From assembly GCA_004794785.1 (NCBI GenBank), contig SJOL01008902.1:492149-556148 (forward strand): a DNA stretch of 64,000 bases. Direction: 5' to 3'. This stretch comes from Opisthorchis felineus. Lineage: Eukaryota > Platyhelminthes > Trematoda > Opisthorchiida > Opisthorchiidae. The position numbers and the translations under genes were made by a program. Below the pieces are notes generated by a model that searched no databases, was not told where the DNA came from, and saw only the letters and a list, made by a program, of their open reading frames with translations. Shown here one piece after another: positions 55,201 to 64,000 of this stretch (positions are counted from its first letter, which is position 1; each line of letters opens with the position of its first letter).

Positions 55201-57944
55201 TCCTTAGAAATCAAGGAACATTTTAATTGGCAGATTTGAATCCGGCTTTAGTTCATCCCATCACTTAGCTGTCTGGTAACTTATGACCTTGAGAGCTTCA
55301 GTTTATTCCAAACCAAGGTCGAGTATATCAATTCCTCCCACTCTAGACAACGTAGTCAGATGGTTTTTCGCGGCCGACTTTCGGGGTGGAAACCCAGCAG
55401 AAGGCAGGGGCGAGGAAAGACATCGGTATCAGTAGAAAGCGCCTGTATGTACAGAAAATTCATGATTCCTTTTTTGCATAAAGTGACCGAGCCTAAAGGG
55501 AGAGAAACCACCACAATAGACATCAGATTGTCCAGTACCATTCCAGAGATGGTGTGTAACGACCCCTAAAAATTTTATGTATGCATCATTTTTTCATTGT
55601 GTTCAAATATATAACCTGTATCCGAAAGAAGTTAGTAAATTAACCCGTTGCAACTAGTGACTTCAACTTCATTCATTTATTTTTCAAATAGTGGTCTAAC
55701 TCGCTGCTGACCAATTTAGACAAACATCTGATTACTGGGTAATATTCAGGAAGTTTACTGGCTATTGATCAGGTGACCGTTGATCTATTCGCCGAGGTTG
55801 GCAACTGGATTCAAATGTCTAGTCACCAATCGAGGAGGCATCGTCAATGCACGGATTATCACTCGCCTGTCTCGGTAATCAGATCAATGACAACTCGGTT
55901 ATCAATCAATAAATGTGGCAAAGCTCCAGTTTTTTAAAAATAATAAACTACCAGTCAGAAAGTTTCGTTTGATTAGTCAGCAATGACCGCGGAGGATTGG
56001 ATAGTTTTGAGGCCGTAGGCTTGGAATCTTGCTGGAAGTTCGAGGCGAAAGTTCGGGCACATCCCCAAAAGCTCAGCCACACGAACACTTCCGTCTTTAT
56101 TGTAACTAATCAGGTGTCCCTATAGGGAACCCCTGATTAACAGTTTCAGACTGAGCGATAGGTAATAGATAGAAAAAACCTATGACTAGTATTCAGCTGA
56201 ACAAACGGATAGACGTGAATTCGTTAGTCCGAGGATCACGAGTCCTATCCCTCCAAGACCACTGGTTGAGTCGAAACCGATGAGCGGTAAGATGCTCGTA
56301 TTGTTGATCTTTACGGGGCCCGACCAAGCCCCTAACTTAATGAAAGCTTTCTTCTGCTTGCAGATAAAAAAGAATCCATTCTGGTTCGTATATTCTCTCC
56401 AGAAATAAACAGTCTTCAGTTCACACTTCGTAGACATGGTGCAAAACAATAAAAGCAACGTTTTGGTTGGGCAGCCAAATGTACATATCTTTATGTTCCA
56501 TTGGATTGTGCTATTCTTCCGTTAGAGTAAGAAGAAAAGGCTACTTTTGATGGAATAACTGACTCCCGAAAATATTACTGTAATAGACTATCGACATACA
56601 CAGGCTGTTGACTCTTGGTGTCGATGACCACATGATTTCGCTTATGAATCCGGTTACCTAATAGTGTTTTGTATGTTCTAACCCTTCCATAACGTTTTTG
56701 CTAGATTCAGCGCTTCATCAGTCAGCCGAAATGGTTCCAGCAGTAGAGTTCAGGGTAAAAATAGCCCGACCACTCCTATCTGAACCAGAGTGAAAGTAGC
56801 TTCTGAGTCCAGCAAGATGTCCGTGTGAACCAAACTGTATCTGGAATCACTTGAGGAGACAAACTCACTTCTGCGCACAAGTTCGTCAAACTGATCAGTA
56901 ACACCGTAGATCGAACACAGCCATACATACACAAAATTATACTTCTATAATATTTCTACGAAAAAAAATCTGATACTTCTAGTATCATTTAGGTGTACTG
57001 TCAAGACCAGTCATGTGGTTCCTGACTAAAAATTGTTGGAAAGAAACGAAACACGGCCCTTGTCGAATTGGTAAAAACTAAGTATCAAACTGCATACCGA
57101 CCCCCTAAAGGCTTTCAAATGTCTGCTTCGATAAAACTGATCCATTGCTGACCAAACTTTACATGGATATGAACAGCTGTTGATGTCCTGAATATCATGA
57201 GATCACACTGAAATTTCTGGATATGTAGATAAATATTCTGGTGCATTTTGGCTGCAAAACGACGGATGTTCTTCTTGCTTTGATAACTTGGTAATAGTTC
57301 ATTATCAACAAAGTTCTAGGAGAGGCTGCTCTTGTGTGAGATTTAAGTTCACTGGGACTTTTGTGGCTTTCACCAGCTGTGCGCACAGTTGTCGTGTTGC
57401 TCTGCCGTAGGTTTTAACCAGTCAGAAGATGGTGAAGGAATGTTACGGCCTTTAGTGAGAGGTCCACTCATCGATCTCATCGCACATTGTGTCAAGGAAA
57501 TGCACAGTGTTCCCCTTCGCCATAGATAACGAGGTAAGGAAGCACATTCTATCGGACCTTCATTTACCCAGGGCGAATTCGAAAAAAGTCCTCCAAGGAT
57601 ATCCGACCGATTGATTATTTCGGCTATCATTCAGTCAGATAGATCCACATACCAATAAGGATTTCTAGATAACTTAACCGTCTTCCACACTTTCAAAGCT
57701 GCTGATGTTAAACCAGCACATATCGCGAACTCTAATTCCTAAGACGCATCGGGCGGTCCAGCTACCACATACTACACAGTATAAGCATCATTGTCCAGAC
57801 CTGTACGAACCGGTTACATGCCGTATAGTGGTTCTAGCTACCACAGTTTTGTTCACCAATGATTTGGAAAGGTTGATAGATTGGAGGCGGTATTAGGGGC
57901 CACACTGGAGGCGGTAGCTGATATAACTGATGCGTAAATAAAGG
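52261..57944. other. Anonymous intergenic sequence
   Basis: No gene was recognised. A frame at about 52900-53206 (LPESFSNHLADLLNLIRRLT) looks like retroelement ORF material, but I could not assign it. Two small adjacent hairpins lie at 55001-55066, and a relative of the 32.05-kb palindrome arm lies at 55765-55808. Confidence 0.45.
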
Positions 57945-58165
57945 GGTCGCTGGACTTTTAATTGGGGAGATTGGGAGGGGAGCTATGTATTCAGTGCAAT
58001 CGCTTGATTACGCGAGCGCCAGTAAGGGCATGACTAAGACATGCCTGACAACGTTTCTAATCATTGATGTGTCTCGTCTCTAGGTCACCAACAAGGGATG
58101 AGTTTTCTGGTAATGGCTTCCATACTTCGCTGCCAAGTCATTGTTTGACCTCCCCTGGCTGGTTA
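57945..58165 (-). mobile_element. RTE-like LINE 3' end (minus)
   Basis: The plus strand matches the reverse complement of 12240-12470 of the LINE in intron 2. Shared words include GGGAGCTATG, GCGCCAGT(A/G)AGGGC, TAATCATTGATGTG / CAACCATTGATGTG, TCTGGTAATGGCTT / GCTGGTAATCGCTT and GCTGCCAAGTCATTG. It covers the C-terminal coding end and 3' tail. Sequence continuing to the right (to about 58400) is too diverged to assign. Confidence 0.75.
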
Positions 58166-61100
58166 TGCTAAAAGAGTCCCCCGAGTACTGAAACTACATT
58201 CAGATCAGATGAGTGAAGTCTATGCATTCCACTCAAAAGTGTATGTTCGATGACACAGCCGGCGACGAAAGTGGAAAAGCGAACCAACCTACTGGTCGAT
58301 CGATATGTTTGCTCCTGTAGGATGGTCGCCCAAGAACGTTCCCTGAGTAGATAGGCTCAATGGCGTCAGCAAAATCTGCAAGTCAGCAGTACGTCAATTT
58401 CGATGCTTTTTTGGCTTGCTCCTTGGAACGCACCCGAAAATACATGTTACGATGATGAAGCCGCCTCGCACAGAGCACAAGTCCTGCAATCGATCGAAAT
58501 AAAATATGGAGTGCACGTTAAAAACCGTATTTGGTGTGAAGTCATGAGATCCAAAGTACCTAATTCTCCGAGGAAAATTACAAAGTTTGATCCGAAGCAT
58601 CACACGCGCTGAAATAGCCTAGGAGTTTTGGTGTTGGTCCAGCGTTTTTCTTCCACTTTTCCTACTCAAGTGCGACAGGACAGTTTGGTTACATTTTTGC
58701 GTAATCAATTGCAGCTACTTGCATAATTAGTAAGTAGTTACGTAACTATTGCAGAAGAGCCTAGGACATGAAATTTTCATTTGATAGCAAATGCAGGAAC
58801 CTTTGGCCCTTCGCTCGCCAGATCACTCCCCTGTGAACTGAGCTGTCGATGCCCCGCTCCACACGCATGCAAATGATCACCGATTTCGAAGGAGTGGCTC
58901 AAAACTAAAATCGGCGATGTTTATACATTACCTACACAATATAGTGGAAGCTGGTACCACCTAATCAGCCGAGCTACCCTGGTATGGATTGATGTAGATT
59001 AATAAGTGGCCGAAAATTGTCGTTTGGAGACCCAGCCGCATAAGCAGGTGATCAGTGGTTATGACAATCTTCAACTGTATTAGGAGAAAGTGTAACAAAT
59101 CAATTCCGAGTGAGGTTCGCAAAGGACAATAGTCAATCCCGCTGGTGGACCCTTTCTTCAATATGATGCTCAGATGTGTTCATTTTAATGTTGTTCAGGG
59201 GTGTAGGCGCCTTGTTCTCCATTGTTTTCGTTGAGAACATAGGGCTTCTTCGCACTTAGACTTTACCTCTCCATTTTCTTTCCACTGGGGCTTTCTCCCA
59301 TCATAGTTGCAAACACCTAAGGACTAGTAGATATTACTGGTGATTCGCTGGCATTGATGATGATGATTGCTGTTCGTACGGGCACAGTCAATGCGTTTGG
59401 TACGTCCCAATCGATGTTTAGCACCAAAGTGACTCGCATAAACCCCACACACACTTAAAAAATAATATTGTATGTCCTATAGAATAATGTACAGATAAAT
59501 GTAACCTCTTTGCAAACCACGACGCTAAAGAAACCCGGGCTATTAATGCCTCGACTCTCCAACTTTTAGCAGGAAATGCAATGTAAACCTACGGAGTTTG
59601 GTTTGTTCAACACGAGCTGGAGAAGCTCAGCTCAAAAATCAACTGACTGCTTGTCAAGAGTAGTAACTGCAGTTAGTTTCCTGCTCAAACCGATGGGAGA
59701 TTAGGTTCTGATGAACTATTTCTTCTTGGTGGTATTTGGAAGCCGCATTTAGCCGATTTTAAACCAAACTGAGGAACCCCTAATTGATCAGTCCCGTTCA
59801 TAGCCCCAATGGCCTTCATCCAGTTTTCCAGTGAAACAGAAGACTAATGTCTCTCACAGGTTACAGGTGACCCTAAAATACAGGCGTCACATGTATCATA
59901 CCACGAGGTACGCATATTATTACGTGTGTGTAGGTTACTATCATAGGAACAGGGTAGAAGAATGTGCCGTCCCGCCTTTGTACTTCGATTCTTAGTCTCC
60001 TATAAATTCCTCATTGCGAGCAGGCCCAGTCGAAGTACCCTGTGAAAGTCAGAGCAACTCACCTCCAGAACCATGGCAACCATGAACAACGGTCAGTGTC
60101 CTAGATGCGATTAAACCTATCGGATACAGCTTTACGGGTTCCGTCCTTTTACAGATGGGTCTACACCCGGAGTTTCTTTCTGGGGTGCATGAGATAAGTC
60201 TAGTACTGAAATGAACATCAAATTTATTTCATCAATAAACGCCGAATGGGACTAATATCGAGTTAAACACACCCACAAATTACAACAACGTTAACGGAAG
60301 ACTTCGCTGTATCTCCCCTTCATAATATTCTTCAATCCAATGTGCTGCACCCCGTGTTTCAAGTGGAGAGAAATTCAAGTTGCCGAAGTAGTTCCCGTGA
60401 GATGATCCGATAAATGAAGTGGATAAAAGCTTCTGGACAGTCCCTTAAGGGTTTCGCGCTTTCTGGATAATTCGACCGAAAATCTCTTCACGGCAGATGG
60501 CATTTCATGCTAATCGTTCCTTCTTCCGGGATAGATAAATATAATACAACATGCAGGGCGCTCGGAAAGCATAACGGAAAAAATCCCAAACATCTGCCGG
60601 AAGTGACGGAAAAAGGCTCATCCAACAAGAACACAAGAGCTTTATTGTGAACAAGCGAGTGCAAAATCACAGGGAGCGTCACAGTATTTATGACCTCGAG
60701 TCATGGCTGTCCGATCGATGTTGAATGATAGCCATCGGTTCTAAATCACGCCCGAGCGCCGTCGCTGATTGCCTGCTTGAACATTCAATCGATAGGTGGC
60801 TTTTCTGGCCCGTAGACTCAGCAACCTTGGCAGAGCTTGTGGACGTTCTGCGGCTATTTTCGGAAATATGACCATCTTGACAACATCATTAGCACTCGCA
60901 GAGAGACGGCGCGTACTGCAGCGCAACAGGTTAGACCTTTTAGCGAATAGTTTCCAGACTGATGAACGCTCATCCGACTTTGACCACACATAGTGTAACC
61001 TCTTCATTAAGGTCCTTACTTTCTACGTAGATGTAATCGATCGCTTTTCCCAACTTGGCATCTCCTTAGATGAGAGTAGTTTCACGCCTCTGCCAAATCC

Positions 61101-63611
61101 GTAATAGAATTCCGCATTTGGAGAGATAAAAATATGTGCTACGTCGTTCCCCATTAGTTGTTACATGATCCGAAACGGTCTTCTGGACGGTAGTAGCAGT
61201 TAGGGGATGTCATCAGAATATTGCAAGTCAAGAACTAATTCCAGCAGCTCCATCAGGTCGCCTTCTAGTGCATTGTAAAGGGAGTCTAACTCGAACTGGA
61301 AGAAAAACGGAGTTATACGACAGCTCTAAGTACGCTACTGGGCACGGCAGAAGAAATAGCTGGTCGTCATACCTGGATCCATTCGTGGTTTGAAGGCGAA
61401 GTGGCTTCCGCATTCGCGAATAGGTCACGTATACCCCTCTTAGCAAACAACTTCATAAAACCTTCTGACCCACGGTCGATGCTGCTCTGATATAGAGAAA
61501 CATAGCTGCGGTGGCCTGACGATGTTCTGACACTTGAACAAAGGGTGAAACTTCGATCGAGGCAGATGCGGTCTGCGTTTTATCAGTTGTTGTTTGACAC
61601 GTGAAAGTTGATACAACAACTTACAACCCACTCACCTCATCTTTGAGAAACTTTACCTTTGAAATAGGTGATTTAAAACAGGCTACAGTGGCGGCCCCCA
61701 CCTCAGAGGCACATTCTGACCATCGTTTTTTACGGTCCCGTAATAAACGCGTGCGAAATATGGCGCCCCAAACGGCTTCCTCATGCACGCTCCCCACTAG
61801 CATCAGGCAACGTGCCTTAGAGTTGGAGAGAGTGCGCAAGGCCCTGTGATGACCGTTTGGCTGGGTCAGATTTTAGCTGTCTGAACTGGCCCTATGCATA
61901 GCATAATAATTGTGCGTCCAAAGTAGTTTTGCTCAGTCGCCAGATAGGACGGTTAACTTCGTTTCCTGGTTCCTCTGGTGGTTCCCCAGAACGGAGGGAT
62001 CTGACAATCTACTCACGTCTGGGCCCTGTGATTACAGGTGGCCCTGTTCACCATCCAGCCATTCACTGCTAATCACAATACGGTCAATCTGAGTTGACTG
62101 TTGTGATTCGGAAGGAGGGCATCTGGTTGGGGAAAGGTGAATGTTATGTAGAAATTCTGCTATTGTGAGGAAAAACTGGTGGTACAAACACAAACCCCAG
62201 AAAATGCTCTTGGCTGTATTAAAAGGAGAACTTACTATAACAAGTGGACCATCCAAACGAGCATCCTTGTTGCTGGCAAATCCCGACATACATATCTGTG
62301 TTGGAGGCCTTCTAAAGGAACCTGTCTAAGCGATAATAAAAATCATTTCCAACTGCATCAAGGATCCAAACAGTTGGACTATAGGCGGACATCACGAATT
62401 TGCTGTTGCACCGTCACCCGTAGGCCGTACACATATCCTTAAGTTGTACAGCACGGTCAACTGTCAGTTGAGATTTGTACCTTTTTCACTTTAAAATCCG
62501 TCATATTGAGGCTTTCTTAAGATTATGTGACGGTTGCCCGGGAAACGATTTCAGCGTGTGGTGATGCCTTTTTAAAGTGTCCCAATGTGAAATTAAGGTG
62601 TCCTACGGACAGAAAAGCTCTCTCACGCTGGTAACACCGCGTATTCCTTTTCGGAATTCCAACTACTCGCAGCTATAGGAGCACCCAGCGGATGCGTTGC
62701 ACAGACAGCACACACAGCCGCACATATCTTTCTTTTAAAATTCGATGCGTGAACGACTTCATTCGTCGATTTCAAGCTAACTGGTGCGTATTGCAGCAGA
62801 CCAAACGCAAGAGATTATTGCAACCGCCACTAGAATGAGGTCAGATAACTGAAGCAAACATGGTAGGCGACTGCGAAACACGTTTACATCTGACATTATA
62901 ACGAAGAGGGAAAGTTTGAAATCCGTGCCACTTGCGTAGGCCCCATCAGGCTAACCACGAAAGCGATTGGTCGTCATCTCAGCCAGTTACCAGATGGTAG
63001 TAAGAAAGTCAGAGCGATTGACTGTTGTAAACATTTGTATGCGTTCTGAAAACAAATGGACACAAAATAAGTTCCTCACGCTATTGGTTTCGCAGTTGCA
63101 CATCAACGATGAAACCATATGATGTGTAGTCTCTGTTAGCCTTTGTGACGAGAAAGAATGTTCCGTAACTTGCTGTTGTTACCACCGGACTCCGTAACAA
63201 CAAGGTGTATAGGGTTTTGGGATGAATTTCTAACTAGCCCACAGTGAAACTTATTCCCAACAGTAATAATCGCATCAATTTAGTCCAAACAGCTGAGTTC
63301 ACTTATTTTGTTTGTGGTGGTTTGCCATTTAAACTAAAAGTATGTCCAATTGTCATCAACCGGAAGTCTCTGCGAACGCCTTCGAACCGTGGTTTAGTTC
63401 AGTAGGTTATAAAACTATGAATGTCGGAGATCTTGCCTGGCTTCATCACGACGCGCACTATGATAACCAGCCACACGAAAAGAACCAAGGACATGTCTTC
63501 TTGGGTTTGAAGGAATGTATCCATAAACACCAAGGATCGCACGATACTTAGGTCGACAATGCTAGGAATCTGTACAAGTGACAAGTGACAATACCGAACA
63601 AGTTCACCGGT
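58166..63611. other. Anonymous intergenic sequence
   Basis: Apart from the possible terminal exon at 61681-61849, and overlapping open frames around 60732-60993 in three registers, I see no gene, RNA or mobile element. Confidence 0.45.
61681..61849 (+). CDS. Possible terminal exon of an unknown plus-strand gene
   Basis: After an acceptor-like AAACAG, a frame reads ATVAAPTSEAHSDHRFLRSR, continues with basic residues and RQRALELERVRKAL, and closes with two consecutive stops (TGATGA). The composition is that of a real basic, helical C-terminus. No upstream partner exon was established, and the antisense frame is also open, so this is a weak call. The region near 60730-60990 has overlapping open frames that could supply an upstream exon. 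Confidence 0.3.
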
Positions 63612-63985
63612 TTAGCCAGCTTTCGACAGCTTAACCAGTTCTTCTTTCAACGCATATAACTCCAACTGAGGCACATAACGGGCGTCGTCCGATTTGGGGT
63701 CACTCTAGAGATAACAAAGATTTGTGTAATCCTTCATAAAGACAAGAACTCACCTGACTAAGTGATAGCTCCACGCCTTCTGGCAAATTTTGGTGAACCA
63801 AATCCACCAGTAGAGGCAAATGTATGGCCTTAAGACCATTCAACTAACCCAATCGATTTAGACAGACTTACTGCACACTTACCCGGACAACACGATGATA
63901 GTCTGACAGTTCAAACGTTGTACGCACGTTGGTCGAATTCGGTTGGTACAAACGGTAAGTTGTCAGTTTGGCAGGTAACGCAAAG
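63612..63985 (-). CDS. C-terminal three exons of an unrecognised minus-strand gene (partial, continues beyond the right edge)
   Basis: Reading leftward, the exons are 63883-63985, 63754-63843 and 63612-63704. They are separated by introns of 39 nt (GTAAGT..GTTAG) and 49 nt (GTGAGT..CTCTAG). The first visible exon starts with one base of a split codon after TTTAG; the two junctions seen are phase 0. The 94 complete codons read FALPAKLTTYRLYQPNSTNV.., then LNGLKAIHLPLLVDLVHQNL.., then SDPKSDDARYVPQLELYALK.. and end KLSKAG-stop. The sequence is soluble-looking with a probable C-terminal helix and no transmembrane segment. I do not recognise the family. Two consensus introns with agreeing phases and a terminating frame make a real gene likely. 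It runs toward the GDPD gene from the opposite strand, about 20 kb away. Confidence 0.8.
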
Positions 63986-64000
63986 CTAAACATAAATGAA

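Noticed and set aside
1..64000. Operons, ribosome binding sites, CRISPR arrays or prokaryotic mobile elements
   Set aside because: None seen. Spliced genes, RTE/PLE/gypsy elements and SINEs show nuclear eukaryotic DNA.

Overview
The window reads as flatworm, most likely trematode, genomic DNA. Long protein-coding frames are absent, genes are split into short exons with GT..AG introns, some introns are only 31 to 49 nt while others are several kb, and the non-coding DNA is packed with decayed RTE/SR2-like LINEs, Penelope-like elements (PLEs), a Ty3/gypsy element, tRNA-derived SINEs and hammerhead-ribozyme repeats. The tRNA-headed SINE and LINE families resemble what I remember of opisthorchiid flukes (Clonorchis/Opisthorchis). 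That last step is memory-based inference, not something the sequence proves.

One gene can be assembled completely. It is a plus-strand glycerophosphodiester phosphodiesterase of the GDPD1/GDPD3 (lysophospholipase D) type. Seven exons spread from 8492 to 43461 give 324 codons plus a stop. The first intron is 31 nt and the other five are 4.3 to 12.3 kb. All splice sites are GT..AG and all phases agree. A second gene enters from the right edge on the minus strand: its last three exons (63612-63985), with 39- and 49-nt introns, end in a stop codon. I do not recognise its product.

Layout. 1-8.4 kb: no gene, but two diverged copies of an unknown repeat of about 1.9 kb face each other (about 920-2795 minus, about 4645-6540 plus). 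8.5-43.5 kb: the GDPD gene, whose introns hold LINE pieces (9.6, 10.3-12.5, 16.2-17.1, 22.3-24.9 kb), a PLE 3' end (17.9-18.6 kb), SINEs (16.4, 18.8, 25.1, 28.0, 29.9 kb), a near-canonical minimal hammerhead ribozyme (30.87 kb), a decayed sister copy (36.46 kb), a further hammerhead-like remnant (39.35 kb) and a 112-nt palindrome (32.05 kb). 43.5-48.8 kb: no recognisable gene, one strong hairpin near 47.9 kb. 48.8-52.3 kb: a LINE scrap next to a minus-strand Ty3/gypsy element that is interrupted inside its reverse transcriptase by a plus-strand PLE with a perfect 14-bp target duplication and a hammerhead-like motif at its 3' end. 52.3-63.6 kb: mostly anonymous sequence, a LINE 3' end (57.9-58.2 kb) and one possible terminal exon (61.68-61.85 kb).

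The two cellular genes have no visible functional link. The biology of the window is mainly a record of retroelements colonising the introns of one gene, including elements that carry self-cleaving RNA motifs. All extents of decayed elements are approximate because they were judged by eye.
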